64,000 nucleotides of DNA from Acidimicrobiaceae bacterium (lineage in GTDB: Bacteria > Actinomycetota > Acidimicrobiia > Acidimicrobiales > Poriferisodalaceae): the NCBI GenBank assembly GCA_026713105.1, contig JAPOPC010000039.1:1-64000 (forward strand), in the 5' to 3' direction. Positions 19,701 through 26,826 of the stretch are shown piece after piece (within the stretch, counting starts at the first letter, position 1; each line of letters opens with the position of its first letter). Below the pieces are notes generated by a model that was not told the origin of the DNA, did not search any database, and saw only the letters and a list, made by a program, of their open reading frames with translations. Made by a program: the position numbers and the translations under genes.

Positions 19701-20492
19701 CACTTCGGCGGCCTCAGCGCACAGAGCCCAGCGAAGCAGGCTGTCCTGCCGAATCTGTGACCGCAGGGCGGCGGAGTTGTCGCCCAACTCGCCGATCTCC
19801 GAGGCGGTCTTGTAGACGAAGGCGAGGCCGTCGGGAGTGTTCCGCACCGCGCCAGTGCCAAAGAGCGGATCGGCCAGGCGTCCGCTGAGCGAACCCGCTG
19901 CTCCTTGCTCGGCATCGGCTTCGACATGTGCTCCCCGCACGAACACCTGCAGCCCGGCCGAATCCCGCCCTCGAACCTCGAGCCGGTCAAGTGCCGACAG
20001 CGCTACCTGGATCGACCAGAGCCCTCCCGCAGCCGCCGGCGGGGGTGTACCGCCCCAGAGCCCGACCACTTCCCGGGCCATGCGCAGGCGGTCTCGTCGC
20101 AGCGCGAACGAATGGTCCTTCAGTTCGCCCAGCGCCACAAAGATGCGCTCAATGTGTGCGCCCGCTTCAACGGCGCCGTCGATCTCAGCGATGTGTGCAT
20201 CCACTTGCGCCAGAGCGGCTTCGGTGTCCAGCACGCACTTGGCGTCTTCGACCAGCAAGCGGACGCCTGGCAGCGACCGCAGTGCCTCGTCGGCCTCCCG
20301 CAGCACGCGTGCGGCGGCTTCGAGCTGAGCGGCGAAATCAGCACTGGCGGCGGGAACACTGTCGGCCGGAGCACTGGCGACGATTGCATCAGCCAGCAGC
20401 GCCCCGGCGTCGATCAGCCGTCCTACGACGGCTGACGCTTCCAGAGCGTCTCGATTGTCACGGCGGCCGATGACAGCCACGATCCCGCACAC
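16746..20492 (-). CDS. glmS: Giant GlmS-like protein: glutamine amidotransferase and double SIS domains with large insertions
   Basis: A 1248-residue relative of glucosamine-6-phosphate synthase, twice the usual ~610. From GTG 20492 it reads M-CGIVAVIG, placing the Ntn nucleophile at Cys2. A helical insertion of ~145 residues (about 11-160) precedes RGRDSAG (174-180). GHTRW (268-272), LNGD (312-315) and TTDAKVI (Asp337) complete the glutaminase domain. KEIGEAPRSLQATLRGRI near 523 opens the isomerase half. SIS1 has SQSGTT (641-646) and STKAF (696-700). SIS2 has Glu788 and His804, and KHQAKTVTVG (Lys1038) matches the GlmS C-tail, so sugar-phosphate catalytic residues appear kept. A novel tail of ~205 residues follows. 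Three in-frame tandem repeats occur. It sits in the glmS position by synteny, so it may be the cell's GlmS; a specialised paralogue is possible. A reading from 20894 overlaps the divergent gene and is rejected. Confidence 0.82.
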   Translation of the reverse strand: MCGIVAVIGRRDNRDALEASAVVGRLIDAGALLADAIVASAPADSVPAASADFAAQLEAAARVLREADEALRSLPGVRLLVEDAKCVLDTEAALAQVDAHIAEIDGAVEAGAHIERIFVALGELKDHSFALRRDRLRMAREVVGLWGGTPPPAAAGGLWSIQVALSALDRLEVRGRDSAGLQVFVRGAHVEADAEQGAAGSLSGRLADPLFGTGAVRNTPDGLAFVYKTASEIGELGDNSAALRSQIRQDSLLRWALCAEAAEVVVLGHTRWASIGIVSVPNTHPLDAWDATLSGSHAAGPNVNSAHVAAVLNGDVDNYADLIAQRRLSIAPEITTDAKVIPTMVGQALAATRDRAAKSPSTEKSEQLRQAFAGSEQLRQAFADAVSSFEGSVAIAAHVSEVPDVVALALRGSGQALYVGATDGAYVVASEPYGLVEECRHYVRLDGETPSDPANPVGSRGQIMLVGTPSAPADGTWAAPEFAALRCFSYDGTELPVEAGDVVTAEVTTRDIDRGDHPHFLLKEIGEAPRSLQATLRGRIETATLRGRIETAGPLRRARLGPDALPADVRSRLRDGSIRRIVAIGQGTAAAAASALPHFFETLLAPSRALRSVEVSAPLATEFSGFGLHADLSDTLVVAVSQSGTTTDTNRTVDLARARGAAVVAIVNRRGSDLTDRADGVLYTSDGRDVEMSVASTKAFYAQVAACALLAAAIAADIRPDDAATASAISDLLGALGKLPSALESVFASRDEIARIARRHVGAHRHWAVVGNGANRIASREIRIKLSEVCYHAVAEDGTEDKKHIDLSCEPLIWVCATGLVGSVADDAAKEVAIYRAHRATPIVVASAGTGRFDAAAELLEVPAVHPAVDFLLATAAGHLYGYEAALTIDALADPLREMRAITESLLAAANSTESSLAAAGRADASLAAAGRTDASLAAAGRDGDLLAVLAERLRAPANRFRDGVRAGSYDGHLRAGTAARLGAVLRYAAGIAPLEMYQADIGKVGLPSVVIDDLTDALNLAIDELTRPVDTIKHQAKTVTVGISRADETLLDSMLVAAALEAGAPRDRLSYAALRTLAALDPAVAEVTGWSRYRIQGDVASASSPEVTIWLTDRGGTALGIESRTVTNPQLRGSKHRAAYEREVTVARGSDGRTVLHIPETKDGLTTGLTLLHCRFVERLRAPSMRSVLMGYRGRYGALADAVTETLPWFRDDLLGTLEVFDLLTRPVYVLAEHWLGDADASGEPGK
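17671..17790. repeat. 30-bp tandem repeat, four units, inside the glmS-like gene
   Basis: Units at 17671, 17701, 17731 and 17761 share the core GCGGCCGCGAGCGATG. The first two are nearly identical and the last two diverge. They encode the ten-residue repeat SLAAAGR(A/T)DA in a linker after SIS2 (residues about 906-945). Confidence 0.9.
18838..18893. repeat. 27-bp tandem duplication inside the glmS-like gene
   Basis: ATGCGGCCACGCAATGTGGC occurs at 18847 and again 27 bp later. It encodes ATLRGRIET twice at the junction between the glutaminase and isomerase halves, duplicating the conserved TLxGRI segment of GlmS. Confidence 0.9.
19344..19403. repeat. 30-bp tandem duplication inside the glmS-like gene
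   Basis: AGCGAAGGCTTGCCG(T/C)AGCT repeats at 19344 and 19374. It encodes SEQLRQAFAG twice (residues about 365-383) inside the glutaminase domain. Confidence 0.9.
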
Positions 20493-20499
20493 AACAGCG

Positions 20500-20505
20500 A
20501 GGGTA
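20500..20505 (-). promoter_or_regulatory. Likely -10 box for leaderless transcription of the glmS-like gene
   Basis: TACCCT (minus strand) ends 7 nt before the GTG at 20492, so a transcript would begin at about the start codon. This explains the missing Shine-Dalgarno sequence. The -35 region (CCGACG, 17 bp upstream) is poor. Confidence 0.45.
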
Positions 20506-20579
20506 CCGAGCACCCGACGGCGCGTCGGTCGAGTGTGGTCGCCTCCGGCGGCGGGGGTGGGGGATGCGTGATTAGATAG

Positions 20580-20593
20580 GTGAGCCTGCTCAC
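20580..20593. promoter_or_regulatory. 14-bp palindrome before the catechol dioxygenase gene
   Basis: GTGAGC-CT-GCTCAC is a perfect dyad just upstream of the ribosome site AAAGGGGG (20595-20602). It lies in the 117-bp divergent region and could be an operator for the dioxygenase gene. No regulator gene is adjacent. Confidence 0.4.
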
Positions 20594-20609
20594 AAAAGGG
20601 GGAATGACC

Positions 20610-21533
20610 ATGGCCATTACTGGAGTCATGCGAGCCGGGTACGTCCAGATCCGCTGCACCGACGTGGAAGCCTCCATCGTCCACTACCGCGATCGCGTCG
20701 GTCTGTCGGTTGTCGCAACCGGCGATGACGGGCGTGTCTACTTCAAGGCGTACGACGAGTTCGATCACCACAGCATCGTCCTGCGGCCCGCCGATGAGCC
20801 CGGCATGGACTTCATGGGCTTCAAGGTGCGCAACGACGACGACCTGACCGAACTCACCGACAAGCTCTACGACCATGGCGTGCAGGTCGACCACCTCGAG
20901 CCGGGTTCACAGCCCACGCTCGGGCGAGTCGTCAGCTTCACCATCCCGGCGGGTCACACCATCCACCTCTATACGGAGATGGGGACGGCCGACAAGACGC
21001 CCCCACTGCACAATCCTGACGTCTGGGACGAAGAGCCCCGAGGCATGCGGGCCACACGCATGGACCACTGCCTGCTGTACGGGCCGAACATCGCAGAAAC
21101 CGTCGATTTGTTCACCGAGGTGCTGGGCTTCGAGCTGTCCGAGGTGGTGATCGCTCCCGACGGCTCGTACATCGCGCCGTTCCTGACGTGTGCCAGCAAG
21201 GCGCACGACGTGGCGTTCGTTCACAACGACGAACCGGGCATCTTCCATCATGTGTCGTTCTACTTGGAGAGCTGGAACGACGTCGCGCACGCAGGCGACG
21301 TGATGAGCCGGTACGACATCCCCGTCGACATCGGCCCGACCCGGCACGGCATTACCCGCGGCCAGACGATCTACTTCTGGGATCCGTCGGGCAACCGCAA
21401 CGAAGTGTTCTCGGGCGGGTACATCTACTTCCCGGACAATCCCCGTCGGACATGGGATGCCGAGCAGCTCGGCAAGGGCGTGTTCTACGTCGACCGCCGG
21501 CTCAACGAGGCATTCCTGAACGTCTACACCTGA
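20610..21533 (+). CDS. Catechol 2,3-dioxygenase (type I extradiol, VOC superfamily)
   Basis: A 307-residue meta-cleavage enzyme, the same length as P. putida XylE. With the ATG at 20610 the iron ligands fall exactly at His153 (MDHCLLYG), His214 (IFHHVSFY) and Glu265 (NRNEVFSGGY). The second-sphere residues fall at His199 (KAHD), His246 (TRHG) and Tyr255 (TIYF). Two tandem VOC modules cover about 8-130 and 148-290. The ribosome site AAAGGGGG suits the ATG at 20610 (7 nt) better than the ATG at 20604 (1 nt). No other aromatic-degradation gene is nearby, so the real substrate may be a catechol from another pathway. It is convergent with glmM. Confidence 0.93.
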   Translation: MAITGVMRAGYVQIRCTDVEASIVHYRDRVGLSVVATGDDGRVYFKAYDEFDHHSIVLRPADEPGMDFMGFKVRNDDDLTELTDKLYDHGVQVDHLEPGSQPTLGRVVSFTIPAGHTIHLYTEMGTADKTPPLHNPDVWDEEPRGMRATRMDHCLLYGPNIAETVDLFTEVLGFELSEVVIAPDGSYIAPFLTCASKAHDVAFVHNDEPGIFHHVSFYLESWNDVAHAGDVMSRYDIPVDIGPTRHGITRGQTIYFWDPSGNRNEVFSGGYIYFPDNPRRTWDAEQLGKGVFYVDRRLNEAFLNVYT

Positions 21534-21560
21534 CCTGGCGCGGCACGAGCCGCGTCAGCC

Positions 21561-22940
21561 TCAGTCAGCGCCGACCGACCTGACCAGTTCGACAAGGCGG
21601 TCGGCGAGGTCTGCCGCATCGCGCTCGGTCGTCGCCTCGACCATGACGCGGATCATCGGCTCGGTGCCGCTGGGACGCACGAGCACCCGTGCGTCGGAGC
21701 CCGCCGCCGCGACGACCTCGTCGATCGCGCGGTGAGTCTCGGCATCGAGCGATCCAATCTCGGTCGGCACGTTGACCAGCACCTGGGGAGCGCTCTGCAT
21801 GGCCGCGCTCACGACTGAGCGGCCGCCGCGTGCCACCAGATCGACCAGATGCACCGCGCTTCGCACCCCGTCGCCGGTGGTGGCCTCATGGCGGAAGACG
21901 ACATGACCTGACTGCTCACCCCCGAGACGGTGACCGCCCGCGTCCAGCGCTTCGAGCACCGCTCGATCCCCTACTGCGGTCTCGACCAACTCAATGCCCG
22001 CCTCGGCCATTGCCCGGCGCAGTCCCAGGTTGGACATCACGGTCACGACCAGCGTGTTGCCGGCGAGCAGGCCACGTTCGGCGAGGTCGACGGCGAACAA
22101 CGCCATCTGCCGGTCGCCGTCGATGATCTGCCCATCGCTGTCCACACCGATCAATCGGTCGCCGTCCCCATCGAAGGCCAAGCCCATGTCGGCGCCGACG
22201 TCGAGAACTGCTGCCCGGAGCGCGCCAGGACTGACCGACCCGCAACCGTCGTTGATATTGCGGCCGTCGGGCTCGCAGAACAGCGCTGTGACCTGCGCTC
22301 CGAGCCGCCGCAGCAGTGCGGGTGCGAGCGATGCGCTCGCCCCGTTCGCACCGTCCACGACCAAGTGCACACCGTCGAGCGTGCGTTTATCGATGGCCTC
22401 GCGCAGCGATGCCTCATAGGCATCCAGCACGTGAGCTGTCGCGCCCGATGGCGCCGCGCTTGCGGTCGAGGGATTGACTTCCAGTCGACGTGCGATCTCG
22501 GCCGCCGACGGCCGATCCCCGTGCGTCAGCCCCAGATTGTCCAGGCACCGCACCACTGCAGACTGCTCGGCATCGCTGAGCTTGGTGCCGCCCGCAGCGA
22601 ACAGCTTGACGCCGTTGTCGTGCCAAGGGTTGTGAGATGCCGAGACCATCGCTCCGGCACGCTCCAGCAATTCGGCCGCGAAGGCAACCACCGGCGTCGG
22701 CACCACGCCCAAGTCAACGACGTCGGCACCGCCAGCGCGCAGGCCGGCCGTCAGCGCCGCCGCGAGAGGCTGACCCGATTCGCGTGTATCGCGGCCCACG
22801 ACCCAGCGAGCGCTGCCCGCGCGTTCGACGCCGCCCGACATAGCCCGGTTCGCTGCGCGCCCCAGCGCGTGCGCGACCACCTCGTCAAGTTCGTCGAAGG
22901 CCCGCCCTCGAATGCCGTCGGTGCCGAAACTGAGTTCCAT
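21561..22940 (-). CDS. glmM: Phosphoglucosamine mutase
   Basis: GlmM (459 aa) converts glucosamine-6-phosphate to the 1-phosphate for UDP-GlcNAc synthesis. The phosphoserine is Ser102 in SASHNP, the Mg loop is DGDGDRLIG, the sugar loop is GGEQSGHV, and the phosphate-binding loop is RPSGTEPMIRVM. The ATG at 22940 is preceded by an in-frame GTG at 22943. It follows rpsI by 70 bp. With the glmS-like gene nearby it groups two successive UDP-GlcNAc steps around the dioxygenase gene. Confidence 0.97.
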   Translation of the reverse strand: MELSFGTDGIRGRAFDELDEVVAHALGRAANRAMSGGVERAGSARWVVGRDTRESGQPLAAALTAGLRAGGADVVDLGVVPTPVVAFAAELLERAGAMVSASHNPWHDNGVKLFAAGGTKLSDAEQSAVVRCLDNLGLTHGDRPSAAEIARRLEVNPSTASAAPSGATAHVLDAYEASLREAIDKRTLDGVHLVVDGANGASASLAPALLRRLGAQVTALFCEPDGRNINDGCGSVSPGALRAAVLDVGADMGLAFDGDGDRLIGVDSDGQIIDGDRQMALFAVDLAERGLLAGNTLVVTVMSNLGLRRAMAEAGIELVETAVGDRAVLEALDAGGHRLGGEQSGHVVFRHEATTGDGVRSAVHLVDLVARGGRSVVSAAMQSAPQVLVNVPTEIGSLDAETHRAIDEVVAAAGSDARVLVRPSGTEPMIRVMVEATTERDAADLADRLVELVRSVGAD

Positions 22941-23010
22941 CACGCTGCGTTGCCGAGTCTGGACCTGAGCGCCGGATTGCTGGGACCGGCCATCGGGATC
23001 GGGCGATCGT

Positions 23011-23403
23011 TTAGCGCTTGGAGTACTGGGGCGCCTTGCGGGCCTTCTTGAGGCCGTACTTCTTGGATTCCTTCTTGCGATCGTCGCGGTGCAGCATGCC
23101 GGCGGACTTCAGCGTCGGCCGCACTTCAGGATCGAGCACCAGCAGCGAACGGGCGATGCCCAAGCGCAGAGCGCCAGCCTGTCCTGCCACGCCGCCGCCG
23201 TCCACGGTGGCGGAAACGTCATAGGCCTCGACAGACTCGGTGAGACGCAGCGGCTCGGTGATCTCCATGCGGTGCACCGACGAGGTGAAGTACTCGTCGA
23301 ACGGGCGTCCATTCACCAAGATGTTGCCGCTGCCGGGCAGGAATCTCACCCGGGCGACGGCGCGCTTGCGGCGGCCAGTGGTCTGCGTCAACGGAACGGG
23401 CAC
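23011..23403 (-). CDS. rpsI: 30S ribosomal protein S9
   Basis: S9 (130 aa) sits in the head of the 30S subunit, and its C-terminal tail reaches the P-site t[41 protein letters not shown] and the invariant end [12 protein letters not shown] are all present. It starts with GTG at 23403, 53 bp downstream of rplM in the usual rplM-rpsI pair. Confidence 0.98.
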   Translation of the reverse strand: MPVPLTQTTGRRKRAVARVRFLPGSGNILVNGRPFDEYFTSSVHRMEITEPLRLTESVEAYDVSATVDGGGVAGQAGALRLGIARSLLVLDPEVRPTLKSAGMLHRDDRKKESKKYGLKKARKAPQYSKR

Positions 23404-23456
23404 GAAATCGGGATCCTTCTGGTCGGCTTGCGAATGCGGCGTGGAGAGCGTCGGCC

Positions 23457-23903
23457 CTAGCTCGCCATTGCGGCGGGCAGCTGCAGCGCTTGAGGCTGCT
23501 GGGCGGCATGGGGATGGTCTGGACCGGCGTACACCTTGAGCTTGCGAAGCTGCGCTCGGCCCAAGCGGTTGTGCGGCAGCATGCCGCGGATGCTCCGCCG
23601 CACGGCATCGGCCGGACGGCGAGCCAGCAGATCGCCGTACTTCTCGGAGTGCAGTCCGCCGGGGTAACCCGAATGGCGGTGCACGAGCTTCTGCGTCGCC
23701 TTGTTGCCGGTGAGGACCACCTTGTCGGCGTTCACGACGACGACGTGGTCACCGCAGTCGATGTAGGGGGCGAAGGTCGGCTTGTGCTTGCCGCGCAGGA
23801 TCTTGGCGACCTCAGTTGCCATACGACCCAGCACCATGCCCTCGGCATCGACAACGAACCACGTTCGTTCGATCTCCGAGGCTTTGGGGGCGTAGGTGCG
23901 CAC
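23457..23903 (-). CDS. rplM: 50S ribosomal protein L13
   Basis: L13 (148 aa) is an early 50S assembly protein. From the GTG at 23903 the sequence is [20 protein letters not shown], the normal actinobacterial start, with GGAG 8 nt upstream. [21 protein letters not shown] and [16 protein letters not shown] complete the family pattern. An upstream in-frame GTG/ATG would add about 14 unconserved residues. Confidence 0.97.
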   Translation of the reverse strand: MRTYAPKASEIERTWFVVDAEGMVLGRMATEVAKILRGKHKPTFAPYIDCGDHVVVVNADKVVLTGNKATQKLVHRHSGYPGGLHSEKYGDLLARRPADAVRRSIRGMLPHNRLGRAQLRKLKVYAGPDHPHAAQQPQALQLPAAMAS

Positions 23904-23976
23904 GCTGGAACTCCGCTTGGGGTGGTGTCGGCTCCGTTCCTGCACCGCACATCGGCACTAAGGATCGGACCCGGCA

Positions 23977-23982
23977 AGGCTA
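23977..23982 (-). promoter_or_regulatory. Possible rplM -10 box TAGCCT
   Basis: TAGCCT on the minus strand lies 74 nt before the rplM start and matches the -10 box proposed for rpsL, tuf and the S10 operon. No recognisable -35 box lies 17 bp upstream, so support is partial. Confidence 0.35.
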
Positions 23983-24034
23983 CCGGGCGGCGGTCACGAC
24001 GCTGCGGGGCACCGGTGCCGTTGGCGCTTGCCTG

Positions 24035-25756
24035 TCAGCCGGTTGCCGTGACAGGCACCGTGTCGCGGCCGGCCCGCAGCAGGGTGCCGGGGCGGGCATC
24101 GGTGAACTCGCCGCCGCTCACCGCGACGTCGCCGTTGATGAGCACGGTGTCGATGCCGTCGGCCTCGCCGTAGAGCCGCCAAGCGCCGCCTGGCAGGTCC
24201 TCGCGCACCTCGATCGAGCGCGGCGCAACGGCGTCGGGATCGAAGACGACGACATCGGCATGGCAGCCGGGGGCCAACCTGCCCCGGCCTGCCAGGCCGT
24301 ACAGCCGGGCGGGCACGTCGGTCAGCTTGTGAACGGCGTCTTCCAGCTCGAGCATGCCGCGATCGCGGGCTGCTGCCAGCAGGTACGTCGAATAGTTGAA
24401 GGTCGCCAGGAAGTCGAGGTGTGCACCGGCGTCCGACGCTCCGATCACGCAGCGGTCGTCAGTCCACAGCTCCTTGCGAAGCTCCCAGCTGTCGTCATCG
24501 TCCCCGGCGGCTCGCGGGTAGAGACCGGTCTTGAGATCGTCCGCAACGACCAAGTCGCACAGCGCGTCCCACGGAGTGATGCCTTGGGTGTCGGCGATCT
24601 CGCCGATCGTGCGACCTTCGAACTGCGTCAGCTCGGGCTTGGTCACCTCCCCGACCGTGAGACGCTCCCAGCGGGCGACGCCGCGGAACGCACTGGGCTG
24701 CTGCGCGAGATCGTTCAGCTCGGCTCGGCGCTGCGGATCAGCCATCAGTCGCATCTTCTCGTCAGGCGGCAGCGCCATCGGCTCGGCCCAGCCGTGCAGG
24801 GTGTCGAGCAGGAAACCGCTCTCGAAGCACAGGCGGCTGACGGCGGGCATCGGGGCCGTGAGCGCGACGACTCGCCCGCCCTGGCGAGCGGCGAAGTCGC
24901 TGGCTTCGAGCTTCTGGGCAATGACTTCGCGGTGCCGGCCGTTGGCGAAGATCACGTTCCAGTTGAGCGGGCGGTCCGCCGCCACCGACATGTCAGCGAG
25001 CAGTTGGTACACGTCAGTGTCGAATCGCTCGATGCTCGGGATGAACTCAAGCGCCACTGCCGGGCTGGTGCGCAGCACCGAGCACAGCTCGACGAGCTCG
25101 TTGGTCGAGGCGTAACGCGACGGCACCATCTCGCCGTCTGCGTCGTTGTGGGTCTTGGCCCATGACGAGCTGAAGCCCAGCCCGCCTGCGGCGATGCTGT
25201 CGGCCAGCATGCGCTTCATGGCGTCGAGTTCGTCGGGCGTGGCTTCGTGGCCCACCGATCGCTCGCCCATCACCACACGTCGCAATGCGCTGTGACCTAC
25301 GAGGAATCCGGCGTTCGGCATGAGCGTGCCGTCGATGGAATCGAGGTACTCGCCGAAGCTGCGCCAGTCCCAGGGGACGCCTTGCTGCAGCGACGCGAGC
25401 GGCATGCCTTCCACCCGGGCCAGCATCCGCATCAGGTAGTCGCCGTGGTCAGGCTCCAGCGGGGCGATCGTGAATCCGCAGTTGCCGCCGATGACGGTGG
25501 TCACTCCGTGCAGTGGCGACGGCGACAGCGTGGTATCCCAGAAGACCTGCGCATCGAAGTGCGTGTGGATGTCGACGAAGCCCGGCGCAACCGCCATGCC
25601 GGAGGCATCAATGGTTCGCTTGGCGGCACCTGCCGCGCGCACCGCCTCGTCGCCCACCGCCACGATGCGCCCGTCGGCGATCCCGACGTCTCCCTGGACG
25701 CGTGGCGCCCCGGTGCCATCGATGATCGTGCCGCCCGCAATCCTCGTATCGAGCAT
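24035..25756 (-). CDS. N-acyl-D-amino-acid deacylase family amidohydrolase
   Basis: A 573-residue metal-dependent amidohydrolase of the D-aminoacylase / N-acyl-D-glutamate deacylase family. The N-terminal beta-sandwich strand (TRIAGGTIIDGTG) is followed by the metal site GFVDIHTHFDAQVFWD at about 58-73, GGNCGFTIAP, and a late catalytic Asp in GASDAGAHLDF. The C-terminal sandwich strand is GRLAPGCHADVVVFDPDAV. It removes acyl groups from N-acyl-D-amino acids or related cyclic amides; the true substrate is unknown. The ATG at 25756 is 79 bp from the divergent truA. No transporter or racemase adjoins it. Confidence 0.88.
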   Translation of the reverse strand: MLDTRIAGGTIIDGTGAPRVQGDVGIADGRIVAVGDEAVRAAGAAKRTIDASGMAVAPGFVDIHTHFDAQVFWDTTLSPSPLHGVTTVIGGNCGFTIAPLEPDHGDYLMRMLARVEGMPLASLQQGVPWDWRSFGEYLDSIDGTLMPNAGFLVGHSALRRVVMGERSVGHEATPDELDAMKRMLADSIAAGGLGFSSSWAKTHNDADGEMVPSRYASTNELVELCSVLRTSPAVALEFIPSIERFDTDVYQLLADMSVAADRPLNWNVIFANGRHREVIAQKLEASDFAARQGGRVVALTAPMPAVSRLCFESGFLLDTLHGWAEPMALPPDEKMRLMADPQRRAELNDLAQQPSAFRGVARWERLTVGEVTKPELTQFEGRTIGEIADTQGITPWDALCDLVVADDLKTGLYPRAAGDDDDSWELRKELWTDDRCVIGASDAGAHLDFLATFNYSTYLLAAARDRGMLELEDAVHKLTDVPARLYGLAGRGRLAPGCHADVVVFDPDAVAPRSIEVREDLPGGAWRLYGEADGIDTVLINGDVAVSGGEFTDARPGTLLRAGRDTVPVTATG

Positions 25757-25835
25757 CTGCCCCGCCCCCTATGAACTGGCCGATGCGGCCGAGCCGGCGT
25801 CTGCCTGTGCCCGTGCCGCTCCCAGCGAAGTTACC

Positions 25836-26717
25836 GTGCCAGCGGTGAGCGAGCACGAGGCCCGCCGCGGGGACGAGGAGCGAACAGTCCGGCTGGATCT
25901 GTCCTACCGCGGCACGAGTTTTCGCGGCTTCGCGGCAAATGCAGGCGTACGCACGGTTGCCGGCGAGCTGAGCGCTGCGCTGGAGCGCATCTTGGGCGAA
26001 GCACCGGTGCTCACTGTGGCCGGCCGCACCGATGCGGGCGTTCACGCAACGGGTCAGGTGGTGTCGTTCCGGCTCGACTCCGCCGGATTGGGGCGCGTCA
26101 CCGCAGGCCAGGGCGGCGGCAGCCAGCCGGACGGCAGACCCCGCAGAGCCGACCGACGGGCCGGCGTTGACGGGCTGGGCAAGTTGGCGGCGTCGCTGAC
26201 CCGGATGTTGCAACCCGAGATCGCGGTGACCGCGGCGTCACTCGCCGACGACGGCTTCGATGCTCGCCACTCGGCCACGTCCCGTGCCTACGAGTACCGA
26301 GTCCGCAACGCCGCCCATCCCGATCCCCGCTACGGCGACCTCGAGTGGCATGTTGGCGTGCCGCTGGACGTTGACCGGATGAATGCGGCAGCGAGGCACT
26401 TCGTCGGCGAGCACGATTTCACCTCGTTCTGCCGGCGTCCCAAAGATCGTCCCGACGCTTCGCTGGTGCGGACCGTGTCGGCGGCCCGCTGGTCGGCCGA
26501 GGACAGGCGACTGCTCTTCGAGATCGAGGCCAATGCCTTCTGTCACCAGATGGTGCGGGCCATCGTGGGCCAGTGCGTGGCGGTGGGACTCGGCGATCGC
26601 GCCGCCGACGATGTTCCTGCGGTGCTGGCAGCGCGCCGGCGCGACGCCGGCGCGCCGATAGCACCGCCCCACGGGCTGACGCTCGTCGCCGTCCGTTATC
26701 CCGACGCTGTGCCCTAG
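25836..26717 (+). CDS. truA: tRNA pseudouridine(38-40) synthase TruA
   Basis: TruA (about 293 aa) isomerises uridines 38-40 of the anticodon arm. The catalytic Asp66 is in VAGRTDAGVHATGQVVSF. RAYEYRVRN, GEHDFTSFCR and ANAFCHQMVRAIVGQ are also typical. Starts GTG 25836 and GTG 25845 are both possible, and neither has a strong ribosome site. A Gly/Arg-rich insertion of about 30 residues follows the catalytic loop (GQGGGSQPDGRPRRADRRAG). truA usually follows rplQ in actinobacteria; here it stands alone between the deacylase and the M16 peptidase. Confidence 0.94.
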   Translation: MPAVSEHEARRGDEERTVRLDLSYRGTSFRGFAANAGVRTVAGELSAALERILGEAPVLTVAGRTDAGVHATGQVVSFRLDSAGLGRVTAGQGGGSQPDGRPRRADRRAGVDGLGKLAASLTRMLQPEIAVTAASLADDGFDARHSATSRAYEYRVRNAAHPDPRYGDLEWHVGVPLDVDRMNAAARHFVGEHDFTSFCRRPKDRPDASLVRTVSAARWSAEDRRLLFEIEANAFCHQMVRAIVGQCVAVGLGDRAADDVPAVLAARRRDAGAPIAPPHGLTLVAVRYPDAVP

Positions 26718-26826
26718 TGCAGGTAGGCGAGCCTTTCGGCTGTCGCACCAGTTGTTTCCCGCTCTTGTTCGCTGTCGCTCACGGGCCGCTCGGGCCACGG
26801 CTTCGCCTGCCGGCTCAGCCTCTTGG

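Noticed and set aside
20493-20894. N-terminal extension of the glmS-like protein to 1382 residues
   Set aside because: It would overlap the divergent dioxygenase gene and bury the Cys2 nucleophile; the leaderless GTG at 20492 fits much better.
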